From contig NZ_FUWJ01000008.1 in NCBI RefSeq assembly GCF_900167455.1, positions 185,378 to 249,377 of the forward strand: DNA of 64,000 nucleotides. Direction: 5' to 3'. The notes under the pieces were generated by a model. It saw only the letters and a list, made by a program, of their open reading frames with translations, ran no database searches and was not told where the DNA came from. This document shows, one piece after another, positions 1-8,307 of this stretch; within the stretch, counting starts at the first letter, position 1; each line of letters opens with the position of its first letter. This stretch comes from Enhydrobacter aerosaccus. Lineage in GTDB: Bacteria; Pseudomonadota; Alphaproteobacteria; Reyranellales; Reyranellaceae. The position numbers and the translations under genes are program-made.

Positions 1-245
1 AGTCAGGCTTCGGCCAGCCAGTACGCTGGCAGCTTGTCCGACATGCTTGTCGGGCGATCCAGCGATCGCGCAGAACGACCTCCCAAACAGCAGGACTGAT
101 CGGGTTCGCGCGAGAAGCGCGTAAGGCGACGTGCGCATGTGACGTAGCACGTCCTAACGCGAGAATTGCGCAAACTGAGTGATGGCGCCGCCTTACAGCG
201 GCGGCCAGCAGCATCGTTGCATCGATCCTCCGTTGGATGTCGTAG

Positions 246-473
246 ATGAATTTCTCCATGTTTCTTGCGCTCGCTCTCGGGCTTGCAGCCTGCAGTCTGC
301 CGTCTCTGCCGGAGCCGTCTGACTCCGATCCGCACAGTCCCTTCGCGCCCGATGTGCCGATGACCTACCAGCCGGTCATGGGCGGAACCGTCGACTATGC
401 GCCGGTGGCATCACCCAGACCGTGGCGTGAACTGAACGACAGCGTGGCCCCTCGGCCGGGACGGGCGCCATGA
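246..473 (+). CDS. Small outer-membrane lipoprotein, first gene of copper operon
   Basis: A 75-residue protein with a short hydrophobic N-terminus and a lipobox (LAAC, Cys16), so it is predicted to be lipid-anchored. The rest is Pro-rich and holds the segment YQPVMGGTVDY. A GGATG sequence precedes the ATG by a few bases. Its stop overlaps the start of the TolC-type channel gene (ATGA), so the two are translationally coupled. A clear paralogue (YRPVMAGTVYH) sits at 9747-9923, coupled in the same way to the second TolC gene. The repeated pairing suggests a role with the channel; that role is inference. Bases 1-245 upstream show no gene. Confidence 0.75.
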   Translation: MNFSMFLALALGLAACSLPSLPEPSDSDPHSPFAPDVPMTYQPVMGGTVDYAPVASPRPWRELNDSVAPRPGRAP

Positions 474-1930
474 AAGCACCCGCGAATCTCGCTGCTGCAG
501 TCCTCGCCAGCCTTCTTGCCGCGGGCTGCGCAAAGTTCACCGGCGACGGCGGCATGGCGCCGGTGACCGAAGGGGTACGTCGCGAGATCGGCAAAGAGGT
601 CGCCAAGCATGCCTCACCAGAGGCTCTTCGGGCCGCCCACGGGCGCGTGCAGGCGATGCTGACAGAGCCGCTCAGCGAGGACACTGCCGTTCAAATCGCC
701 TTGCTGAGCAATCGCGGTTTGCAAGCCTCTTACAACGACCTCGGCATCTCCGAGGCCGACTACGTGCAGGCTACACTGCCAGCCAATCCGTCGCTCGTTG
801 TCTCGCGCGCATTCGGCACCGCCGCGTCCGGAACGGGCAGCTTTGTCGGCTTGGGACTCCAGCTCGTCGGCAACCTGCTTTCGCTTGCGACCTTGCCCAG
901 GAAAGCGGAGATCGCGAAGCGCGAGTTCGAAGAGGAGCGGTATCGAGCCATCGCTACCACCTTGACCTTCGCCGTGGACGTGCGTCGCGCCTGGGTTCGA
1001 GCCGTGGCCGCTCGACAACGCCTCGCCCTGCTGGAGGACGTCCGGCTGAGTGCCGATGCATCGGCCAGCCTTATGAAGCAGTTGGGTGAGACCGGGGCGG
1101 TCAACAAACTCGACCAGGGGCGCGTCGCAGCTTTCTATGCCGACATAAGTGCGCAGGTGGGGCTCGCGCGCTTAACCGCCCAGCGTGAGCGCGAATCCCT
1201 CACCCGGCTGCTCGGTCTGTGGGGCTCCGACATCGAATACAAGTTGCCAGCAACCCTACCGAAGTTGCCCGTCTCCGCCCGAATGCTGACTGATGTCGAG
1301 GTCGAGGCCATGCGACGGCGGACCGACCTGCTGATCCTGCGTTACGAGATAGAAACGCTGGCCAAGTCCGTGGGTTTCGTCAACGCCACTCGCTACGTGT
1401 CGTTCTTGGAACTGGGCGGCGTCTACGACAATGAAAGGGAGTCAGGCGAGCAGGCTGACCCGGGCAATGTTACGAACGTGAACCGTGCAGGCCTGAGTCT
1501 CGCCATTTCGATCCCGATCTTCGATACCGGCGAGGCCAGATTGGGTGCGGCGCGAGAAACTTATATGCGCGCCGTCAACCGCCTCGCCGAGCGCTCCATC
1601 AATGCCCGATCCGAAGCGCGTGCGGCCTATGCGACCTATCGCGGAAGCTACGACATCGCCCGCTACTACCAGACCAAGATCCTGCCTCTGCGGCGCCAGA
1701 ACTCGGCTGAAGCCCTGCTGCGCTACAACGGCATGCTGATCGACGTCTTGGAACTTCTTATCGAAGAACGAGAGCGCATCTCGGCCAGCCTCGCCGCGCA
1801 GGACGCGTTGCGTGACTACCTTCTGGCCGACGCCGACCTGGAAGCGGCATTGATCGTTGGCGGTACGGTGCCGCCGTCAGGCGTGATCAATACCGTGCCG
1901 CCGCCGCAAACCTTTCCCTTGGGCATTTGA
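470..1930 (+). CDS. TolC-family outer-membrane efflux channel
   Basis: A 486-residue protein with a lipoprotein-type signal (LLAAGC) and the TolC/OEP layout: two repeats of long helices (around residues 70-260 and 280-470) with motifs such as NRGLQASYNDLGISEADYVQ, PIFDTGEARLGAARE and the RxxYxxYRGSYDIARYY region. TolC proteins form the trimeric outer-membrane and periplasmic tunnel of tripartite pumps. No RND or membrane-fusion gene is in this operon; the CusBA pair is at 9920-14322. The paralogue at 8308-9750 shares most motifs. The start overlaps the preceding lipoprotein stop. Metal export together with the neighbouring copper proteins is inferred. Confidence 0.92.
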   Translation: MKAPANLAAAVLASLLAAGCAKFTGDGGMAPVTEGVRREIGKEVAKHASPEALRAAHGRVQAMLTEPLSEDTAVQIALLSNRGLQASYNDLGISEADYVQATLPANPSLVVSRAFGTAASGTGSFVGLGLQLVGNLLSLATLPRKAEIAKREFEEERYRAIATTLTFAVDVRRAWVRAVAARQRLALLEDVRLSADASASLMKQLGETGAVNKLDQGRVAAFYADISAQVGLARLTAQRERESLTRLLGLWGSDIEYKLPATLPKLPVSARMLTDVEVEAMRRRTDLLILRYEIETLAKSVGFVNATRYVSFLELGGVYDNERESGEQADPGNVTNVNRAGLSLAISIPIFDTGEARLGAARETYMRAVNRLAERSINARSEARAAYATYRGSYDIARYYQTKILPLRRQNSAEALLRYNGMLIDVLELLIEERERISASLAAQDALRDYLLADADLEAALIVGGTVPPSGVINTVPPPQTFPLGI

Positions 1931-1947
1931 GTGAAGAGGAGAACAAC

Positions 1948-3339
1948 ATGAGTCTCTCCAGACGCGATCTCGTAGGCGCCTCCAGCTTGGCTCTGCTGGG
2001 CGCATCCGCCATCAGCGGCCGTGTCCAGGCGCAATCAATTCCCGAAGCGCCCACCACCACGAGCAACACGATGCAGCCGCCGCTCTATCCGACGAGCGGA
2101 CCAGACTATCAACCCGTCGTTACCTTGAACGGGTGGACGTTGCCCTGGCGGCAGAACGGCGATTGGAAGGAATTCCATCTCGTCGCCGAACCGGTCGAGC
2201 GCGAGATGGCGCCCGGCATGATCGCCCGGCTATGGGGCTACAACGGTCAGAGTCCAGGCCCGACCATCGAGGCGGTGGAGGGCGACAAGGTTCGCATTTT
2301 TGTAACTAATCGCCTGCCCGAGCACACCACCATCCATTGGCACGGTCAGCTACTTCCCTCCGGCATGGATGGTGTTGGCGGCCTCAATCAGCCGCACATC
2401 AAGCCCGGTCAGACCTACGTGTACGAGTATCAGCTCAAGAAAAGCGGCACATTCATGTATCACCCGCATGCCGACGAGATGGTGCAGATGGCTATGGGAA
2501 TGATGGGCTTCTTCGTCGTCCATCCCCGCGATCCCACATTGCATCGCGTCGACCGGGACTTCGTGTTCTTGCTGAGCTCGTACGACATCGAGCCCGGCTC
2601 CTACGTCCCGAAGGTCGCCGAGATGTTGAACTTCAACATGTGGACGTGGAACAGCCGCGTCTTCCCCGGCATCGACCCGTTAGTCATTGCGAAGGACGAT
2701 CGCGTTCGGGTCCGTGTGGGCAACCTCACCATGACCAATCATCCGATTCACATGCACGGCTATGACTTTGAGGTTACCTGCACCGACGGAGGATGGGTAC
2801 GACCAGAAGCGCGTTGGCCGGAAGTGACGATCGATATCCCTGTTGGCGCTATGCGCGCCTACGAGTTCGATGCGATCTACCCCGGAGATTGGGCAATCCA
2901 CTGCCACAAGTCGCATCACACCATGAATGCCATGGGTCACGACCTGCGCACGTTCATTGGCGTCAACAAGCGGGATTTCACCCGCAAGATGAAGCGACTG
3001 GTCTCGGACTACATGCCGATGGGCAGTGCCGGCATGGCGGACATGGGCGAGATGGAGATGCCGCTCCCAGAGAACACGCTGCCGATGATGACCGGCTTCG
3101 GGCAATTCGGGCCGATTGAGATGGGCGGCATGCTCTCCGTCGTTAAAGTACGCGAGGGGCTCGCCTCCGGAGATTACAAAGATCCTGGTTGGTACCAGAA
3201 CCCGCCAGGCACTGTGGCTTGGGAGTGGAAGGGGCCGAAGCCTGAAGCAATCCGCGCCGCGACGCCCACGCCGTCTGCGAAGCCGGGCAGCACGCCGGCG
3301 CGCGTAGTCAAGCCGTCTCCGCACAACTCCCACAAATAG
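1948..3339 (+). CDS. Tat-exported multicopper oxidase (copper-oxidase type)
   Basis: A 463-residue periplasmic multicopper oxidase. The ATG at 1948 is chosen over an in-frame TTG at 1927 because GAGGAG lies just upstream. The N-terminus has a twin-arginine signal (SRRDLV, then a hydrophobic stretch ending VQAQ). All four copper-ligand motifs are visible: HWHG near residue 130, HPHADE, HPIHMHG, and the terminal HCHKSHHTMNAMGH. A Met-rich stretch near residues 350-390 is typical of oxidases that turn Cu(I) into the less toxic Cu(II). It lies between the TolC-type gene and a cupredoxin gene, fitting a periplasmic copper-detoxification operon. A second, different oxidase is at 22397-23827. Confidence 0.93.
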   Translation: MSLSRRDLVGASSLALLGASAISGRVQAQSIPEAPTTTSNTMQPPLYPTSGPDYQPVVTLNGWTLPWRQNGDWKEFHLVAEPVEREMAPGMIARLWGYNGQSPGPTIEAVEGDKVRIFVTNRLPEHTTIHWHGQLLPSGMDGVGGLNQPHIKPGQTYVYEYQLKKSGTFMYHPHADEMVQMAMGMMGFFVVHPRDPTLHRVDRDFVFLLSSYDIEPGSYVPKVAEMLNFNMWTWNSRVFPGIDPLVIAKDDRVRVRVGNLTMTNHPIHMHGYDFEVTCTDGGWVRPEARWPEVTIDIPVGAMRAYEFDAIYPGDWAIHCHKSHHTMNAMGHDLRTFIGVNKRDFTRKMKRLVSDYMPMGSAGMADMGEMEMPLPENTLPMMTGFGQFGPIEMGGMLSVVKVREGLASGDYKDPGWYQNPPGTVAWEWKGPKPEAIRAATPTPSAKPGSTPARVVKPSPHNSHK

Positions 3340-3358
3340 TTAAGCCCAGGAGGTCATG

Positions 3359-3850
3359 ATGAAAACTCGACAGTTGATCGTTGCGTCAATCGCTACGGTA
3401 CTAATGGCTGTGCCCGCCGTAGCCAGCCCCGGACATGCACCAGGAGAAGGGCACTCGCACGCTGACGATACAGCGTACGGGAAACCCGGAGATCCTAAGA
3501 AGCCCGCGCGCGTGGTCCAAGTCGTCTTCCGCGAGGACGACGGCAGGATGTTGTTCTTGCCCGACCGACTCAAGTTCAAGAAGGGAGAGCAGATCCGCTT
3601 TCAGCTCCGCAACAACGGCGCTGTCGACCACGAGTTCGTCGTCGGCACCGTCGAGGAGAACTTAAAGCACATGAAGGACATGGAGAAGAATCCGGACATG
3701 GAGCACGACGATCCGAATGCGAAGCGGCTGAAGCCCAAAGCGACCGGCGAAATTCTGTGGCAATTCACCAAAGTCGGCACTTTTGACTTCTCGTGCCTGA
3801 TCCCCGGCCATCGCCAAGCCGGCATGTTCGGGACAATCGTTGTCGAGTGA
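3359..3850 (+). CDS. Periplasmic cupredoxin (plastocyanin-like copper protein)
   Basis: About 163 residues with a Sec signal peptide ending near AVASPG, a His-rich segment (HAPGEGHSHADD) and a C-terminal type-1 copper site: FSCLIPGHRQAGMFG gives the Cys-x4-His-x4-Met ligand spacing, with an upstream His in VDHEFVV. AGGAGG precedes two adjacent ATGs; the second (3359) has the better 5-base spacing. Members bind one copper and either shuttle electrons or buffer the metal. It starts 19 bases after the multicopper oxidase and is followed by a CusF-like gene, so a partner or metal store for the oxidase is likely. Confidence 0.88.
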   Translation: MKTRQLIVASIATVLMAVPAVASPGHAPGEGHSHADDTAYGKPGDPKKPARVVQVVFREDDGRMLFLPDRLKFKKGEQIRFQLRNNGAVDHEFVVGTVEENLKHMKDMEKNPDMEHDDPNAKRLKPKATGEILWQFTKVGTFDFSCLIPGHRQAGMFGTIVVE

Positions 3851-3875
3851 GATCAGCTTACCAAAGGAGCATGGC

Positions 3876-4166
3876 ATGTTCAGAATGATAGCCAAAATTG
3901 CGCTGGCCGCGATTTTACTCACGAGCCCGGCATGGGCAGACGGCAACATGGTCAAGGCCGAAGTCGTCAAGGTCGACAAGCCCGCGGGAAAAGTCACGCT
4001 TAAGCACGGGCCTATCAAGAACCTAGACATGGATGCGATGACCATGGTGTTCCGGGTCGCCGATCCCGCAATGCTCGACAAGCTGAAGGTTGGCCAGCAG
4101 ATCGAGTTCGAGGCCGACCGCGTCAACGGCGCCATCACCGTCGTCAAGGTCGGTAAGGGGCATTAA
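3876..4166 (+). CDS. CusF-like periplasmic copper-binding protein
   Basis: A 96-residue secreted protein with the CusF_Ec pattern: a signal peptide ending SPAWA, then a small beta-barrel containing HGPIKNLDMDAMTMVFRVAD. The His, the MDAMTM methionines and the nearby aromatic position correspond to the Cu(I)/Ag(I) site of CusF. AAGGAG sits six bases before the ATG at 3876; an in-frame TTG at 3840 overlapping the cupredoxin end is less likely. CusF hands Cu(I) to the CusCBA pump. A second intact copy is at 15113-15433 and a broken copy, very similar to this one, is at about 18071-18221. Confidence 0.9.
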   Translation: MFRMIAKIALAAILLTSPAWADGNMVKAEVVKVDKPAGKVTLKHGPIKNLDMDAMTMVFRVADPAMLDKLKVGQQIEFEADRVNGAITVVKVGKGH

Positions 4167-4178
4167 TTCGGTGGCTCA

Positions 4179-4460
4179 GTGAGATTCGTGACCCTGGGAC
4201 GAGCATCCAGTGTGCTCGTCGTCGCCCTGATGTCGCCTCTGCCTGCGCAGGCAGATGATCAGCCCCTTCAGACGGTCTTGCAGCGATTGCAGTGTGTGCC
4301 GTCGAAAATCGCGCCGACGGAGCTTGCGCCAGGAATCGTCCTCTATGAAGTAACCTGCAGGCGCCAAACCGATGTGCTCCGAATCTTGTGCCAAGGAACC
4401 GACTGTAGAGAGCAACTGGGAACCCGGGACGATGAGGAAAGGGACGGAGAGAAGCAGTAA
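4179..4460 (+). CDS. Small exported Cys-containing protein of unknown function
   Basis: A 93-residue protein starting at a GTG 12 bases after the CusF stop. It has a signal peptide (hydrophobic core then PAQA) and a short mature part with four cysteines (QRLQCVPS, EVTCRRQT, RILCQGTDC), which could form disulphides or bind metal. The acidic C-terminus overlaps the start of the adenylate cyclase gene by about 30 bases. I do not recognise the family. Its position inside the copper operon suggests envelope copper handling, which is inference. Confidence 0.6.
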   Translation: MRFVTLGRASSVLVVALMSPLPAQADDQPLQTVLQRLQCVPSKIAPTELAPGIVLYEVTCRRQTDVLRILCQGTDCREQLGTRDDEERDGEKQ

Positions 4461-5841
4461 CTCCGACACCATCCGACAGGGCCTTCGACGAGGCGTCTCT
4501 GTTGGTCGAGCCGTGAACGAATTCCTGGGGCGGGTGCGTGGATGGATACGGACCGCCTCGGGGCTTGGGTCGCACGATGAAGAACCGGACCTGAGCGTCA
4601 GCGACCGAGAAAGGCGCCATGAGCGCCGGTCGGCGTGGCTGCGACTGGCCGTGCTCGTCATATTGACGCTCAATCTCATGTTGGGTGAGCACAGTGGCAA
4701 CATCCTCGTGCACGCAAACGTCTTGGGCGGATATGCGTTGGCAAGCGCCGTCGCCCTTGCGCTGTCACTTAGCCGACGGGGACTTGCGTGGACGGGCGCG
4801 GCCTTCGTCGTTGTCGACGCGCTGGCGATCGTGGCGCTGTTCCACGAGCATCTCTTTGGATCGGCGACTGCGCTGAATCCGGACCATGCGCTAACGACAA
4901 CAACCTTCGCCATTGCCTTCGTGTTGCTGAATCACGTGGCCCTTCGCCTGCGTGCGTCGCTCATACTGCTCTACGCCGGCTTGGTGTTGGCGGGCTGGAT
5001 TTCCCTGCTGATCGTCAAAGGCGTGATCGAGAACCGGTGGAACAGCCCGGCGTCCGCGGTGCTCGCGACCGACGCCGCGCTCGCAACCGCCTTTGCCTTT
5101 GCTGCATTTGTCACTTTCTTGATAATTCAAGAGCATGGCGCCTGGCTGACGAGTGCGCTCAAGCTCGAGCGCCGCCGTTTGAGCCTTTCACGTTTCTTTT
5201 CGCCCGGTATCGTAGCTGAGCTGCAGAGTGGTTCAGTTGATCTCGAGCGGCGAACGGCTGCTGTGATGTTCGTCGACTTGCGGTCGTTTACTCATTTTGC
5301 CGAGACAGCCAAGCCGACAGCGTTGTCTGAACTGCTTGTTGACTATCGAACACATGTCGCCCAGGCCGTCTTCGACTGGGGTGGCACCGTGGACAAGTTT
5401 ATCGGCGATGGTGTGATGGCTGTATTTGGCCACCCGTGGGCGAAGCCCGATGATGGCGAGCGGGCGATCCGATGTGCGCTACAGCTGAGCCAATCGCTCA
5501 TCCGGTGGAAACGACAGAGGCGGGAAGAGGCTAAGCCTGCACTTGATGCTGCCATCGGACTTCACATTGGTCTAGTGACGGCGGGTGTGCTCGAAAGCGG
5601 TCAACACTATGAGTTCACCGTCGTCGGCGACGCGGTGAACGTCGCGCAACGCCTTGAGCGACTGGCAAAGGAGCTTGACGCTGTGCTTGTGGTTTCTGCT
5701 GCCATCCTGGAGAGGCGTCTGCCTAGTGCCGAGGCTGTTCCGTGGGTTTGGAGGGATCAAGTTGAGCTCCAGGGCAGAGAGGGCGTCCTGAAGGTTGCCT
5801 ATCTACCGCGGTCATCTGCTTGGGTTTGGAAGAGCCCATGA
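4432..5841 (+). CDS. Membrane-bound class III adenylate/guanylate cyclase
   Basis: About 469 residues. The N-terminal half has roughly six hydrophobic segments (residues 60-235). The C-terminal half is a class III cyclase catalytic domain: FVDLRSFT (first metal Asp, about residue 280), GDGVMAVFGHPW (second metal Asp, about 325) and VVGDAVNVAQRLE (about 397, the Asn that positions ribose). The substrate-specifying residues do not let me choose ATP or GTP with certainty. The start is uncertain; the in-frame ATG at 4432 is the best choice after the 4372 candidate. A cyclase inside a copper operon implies copper-linked or envelope-linked cAMP signalling, but no partner is seen. It overlaps the next gene by ATGA. 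Confidence 0.88.
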   Translation: MRKGTERSSNSDTIRQGLRRGVSVGRAVNEFLGRVRGWIRTASGLGSHDEEPDLSVSDRERRHERRSAWLRLAVLVILTLNLMLGEHSGNILVHANVLGGYALASAVALALSLSRRGLAWTGAAFVVVDALAIVALFHEHLFGSATALNPDHALTTTTFAIAFVLLNHVALRLRASLILLYAGLVLAGWISLLIVKGVIENRWNSPASAVLATDAALATAFAFAAFVTFLIIQEHGAWLTSALKLERRRLSLSRFFSPGIVAELQSGSVDLERRTAAVMFVDLRSFTHFAETAKPTALSELLVDYRTHVAQAVFDWGGTVDKFIGDGVMAVFGHPWAKPDDGERAIRCALQLSQSLIRWKRQRREEAKPALDAAIGLHIGLVTAGVLESGQHYEFTVVGDAVNVAQRLERLAKELDAVLVVSAAILERRLPSAEAVPWVWRDQVELQGREGVLKVAYLPRSSAWVWKSP

Positions 5842-6362
5842 ATAGGAAGCAACGCCGACTCTTCATCAAGCATGAGCGTATCGACGGGAAGCAGATAACT
5901 CAGCATGGATTGCGCCTTTGGCTTGTTGCTTTGATCGCTATCGTGGCGTTTTCGGCCCTCGGGCTCTACGTGTTCCTTTCCACTAAGACGCTCCCTCCCA
6001 TACGTCATACTGACCAACTGGTCGTCGACAGAGGGCGCAGCATCTATGCAAGCGAGTGCGCTAGCTGTCATGGAGTAAATCTGGAGGGCCAACCTAACTG
6101 GAGGGTACGTTTGCCAAGCGGAAAGCTGCCGGCGCCACCCCATGACGCCGCAGGTCATACTTGGCATCATACGGATGAGGTGCTGTTTGATATCATCAAG
6201 CGAGGACCCGCAGCCTACCCGAGTGGCTATGCGACCGATATGCCGGCTTTTAACTCCCGGTTGAGCGATCAGGACATCGCTGCCACGATATCTTTCATTA
6301 AGAGTACGTGGACTGACAGTATTTTGCGGCGCCAACCGAGAACCAACGCTCAAGTGCGATAG
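5838..6362 (+). CDS. Membrane-anchored class I cytochrome c
   Basis: A 174-residue protein with one N-terminal transmembrane segment (around residues 27-50) and a periplasmic cytochrome c domain. The heme site is CASCH; the distal Met ligand is probably in TDMPAF. The ATG at 5838 overlaps the cyclase stop (ATGA); the earlier in-frame TTG is less likely. Such cytochromes receive electrons from periplasmic oxidases or dehydrogenases, so it could drain electrons liberated by the multicopper oxidase or cupredoxin of the same operon. That link is inference. It is the last gene of the operon. Confidence 0.88.
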   Translation: MNRKQRRLFIKHERIDGKQITQHGLRLWLVALIAIVAFSALGLYVFLSTKTLPPIRHTDQLVVDRGRSIYASECASCHGVNLEGQPNWRVRLPSGKLPAPPHDAAGHTWHHTDEVLFDIIKRGPAAYPSGYATDMPAFNSRLSDQDIAATISFIKSTWTDSILRRQPRTNAQVR

Positions 6363-6503
6363 AGTAGGAAAGATTTTCCTATTGCAGTCGCCTCCGGACC
6401 GTCCCCATCAGCTGGATCTCCTGGCGCTGCGTCCCTGCGTCGATACCATCAGCGAACGGTCAGTTCAGATGCGTAGTGTGGGCCTGACGTTGGGAAAGGC
6501 AGC

Positions 6504-6736
6504 ATCAAAATATGTTGGTTACTGGCAGTGATCCTTGGCTCTCGCGCTTGCGGCGGCCAGCCCAACGTCCTCAGGATCTCAACCTCAATGGCTGGATCGG
6601 ACGCAGCGCGAATCACCTAAATTGCATGATCAATTGCGTCGTCGGCAGCAGTCGCATTGTCGACGACACTACGGCGACAGGAATTAAGTGCCGGATTGGT
6701 CCTCGCGGCGAAATGCATCCGCCGGCCGAAAAGACG
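6504..6736 (+). pseudogene. Decayed copy of the lipoprotein at 7261-7629
   Basis: Conceptual translation matches the intact lipoprotein on the other strand. The signal part (ICWLLAVILGSRAC) is readable from 6504, but the start codon position is ATC rather than ATG. The frame then shifts near 6565 to continue as DLNLNGWIGRSANHL. About 45 residues of the middle are missing, and the end (VDDTTATGIKCRIGPRGEMHPP) runs through a TGG where the intact gene has TGA. So the copy has a lost start, a frameshift, an internal deletion and a lost stop. The two copies face each other, about 520 bases apart. Confidence 0.75.
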
Positions 6737-7260
6737 TGGTTATCGTTCGGCGATCACCGGAATTGCAGCGCAGCGAAAATCGCTTGGCGATAACGCCGCC
6801 GAGATCAAAACGATTATCTCCTGTGCCGGCATTGTATCATGGCGCGCCGGGACGATCCGTGAGGAAACCGACGATGATGATCCCGCGACCAGCTTGGAAC
6901 ACTGCCAGCAGTCGGGCAATGTGTTGTGAGCGCCGCGCCTTAGCGAATCTCCTGGTCCGATCGCGCGAGTCTGCCCGCGCGAACCGGGCGATTTCGACAT
7001 TGCTGTCCGGCTAGCCGGCCAACCTCATGCCCACGTCGAAAAATGCCATCTTTGTCACCAGACGGATACCTGGAACGATATCCGAGGTGTCGGATGGTAT
7101 AGGAACCACGGGTACATGAGCGCCGCAACACGGATTCGACCGCGATGGATCAGGGTGTTCCAGGCCGGACAGAAGCCCGCAAGACAACGAAGGGGGACCG
7201 TCAATGCTGACGCTCCTTGCGTTGGTGCCTGTGGCGGGGACAGCAATGTCGCTTGAGCAA
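6737..7260. other. Gap without a supported gene
   Basis: Only short overlapping open frames occur on both strands and none resembles a known family. It separates the decayed and intact copies of the same lipoprotein gene and may be debris of the duplication. Confidence 0.5.
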
Positions 7261-7629
7261 TCAGGTCTTGCTGGCAGGCGGATGCATGTCGCCGTGCGGG
7301 CCGATCGTGCACTTGGAACCGGTCGCCGTGGCATCATCAATGATGCCGTTGGCATCGACGGTGAAGTTGATCATGCAGCGTTGTGCTCGAAAAATGACCT
7401 GCGACTTCGGCCCCGTCACCGCCTGATTGGTAATCACATACCCGATGGCGCGACCGCCGTCAGAGGTCGGATCGTCGTGATGCGGCTTGCCCCACGACTG
7501 GATGAGATGAGCCGAGCTATGGCCGACCCAGTCCTTCACGTTGAGGTCCTTGACCTGCCCAGTGGACATAGGACCGCATGCAGCGGTGACCATCGCAAGA
7601 CCCAACGAGAAAATTCCTCCGAGCTTCAT
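7261..7629 (-). CDS. Lipoprotein of unknown function with W-G-x-P motif
   Basis: A 122-residue lipoprotein: signal MKLGGIFSLGLAMV, lipobox TAAC, then DWVGHSSAHLIQSWGKPHHDD, a motif (helix followed by WGxP) seen in many small alphaproteobacterial lipoproteins. The C-terminal half has two cysteines (QRCMINF, GSKCTIG) likely to pair. AAGGAG precedes the chosen ATG by nine bases; the longer upstream frame lacks a better site. No operon partner. A broken duplicate lies at 6504-6736, which confirms this frame as real coding sequence. Confidence 0.75.
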   Translation of the reverse strand: MKLGGIFSLGLAMVTAACGPMSTGQVKDLNVKDWVGHSSAHLIQSWGKPHHDDPTSDGGRAIGYVITNQAVTGPKSQVIFRAQRCMINFTVDANGIIDDATATGSKCTIGPHGDMHPPASKT

Positions 7630-8307
7630 GTCCCTCATCTCCTTTACGAGTTTGCCACTCACATCAATGCCTCCTTCATATTTCAGGAGATGGCCCTGGC
7701 GTTTGAGCCACATCAATCTCCACGCGTGAATAGAGAGAAGGCAAGTGCGATTGTGGCAGCACGATTTATGCCAAGGGTGTCACCGAAGGTGTGTTGCGAT
7801 TGCATCGGCAACCACCACGAATATGACCCGTTGGTGTCCAATATTGGACTCGTCTTCTGCCAGAGGATGGGCCAGCATTATTAGACTTGTGTCTGCGGAT
7901 CTGACGTCGTCGCATGTTGACGCTTGTCGCAACGACGTTCGGCTTCAGACATCATGAGAAGCTCTTGCGGTCCTCAATTTGGCGCAGCGAGAAATCATTG
8001 CAGTCGTCGTCGGTTTGAGGCGAGTGGCGACGTTGGCCTTACCTGTTGATCGCTCAGTAGCGTGCGGATGCGCTCTGCGGCGTTGGGGCATGATCATCGT
8101 GGCCATAGCAAGCGTGCGCCTAGCTTATGTCGTATGTACATTCAAACTCTGTCGCCCAGCCGTCACATCGGAACTGCTCGGCACCACATAGGGCCGACGG
8201 GAGCCATCGGCACCCTTAGCCATATCGTCCTGCGCAACGCCGTTAGTTCGATCGCTGCGTAATGGCGCAGCGTTTGCGCGTTGCGTAGGGCGGTGGTCGT
8301 CATGGCT
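7630..8307. other. Gap without a supported gene
   Basis: About 680 bases with only short unrecognisable open frames on both strands. It contains the upstream region of the lipoprotein and the end of the minus-strand cus operon. I see no clear terminator hairpin. Confidence 0.5.

Noticed and set aside
7204-7884. 226-codon plus-strand frame
   Set aside because: It is opposite the intact lipoprotein gene, which has a signal peptide, lipobox, ribosome site and a decayed paralogue.
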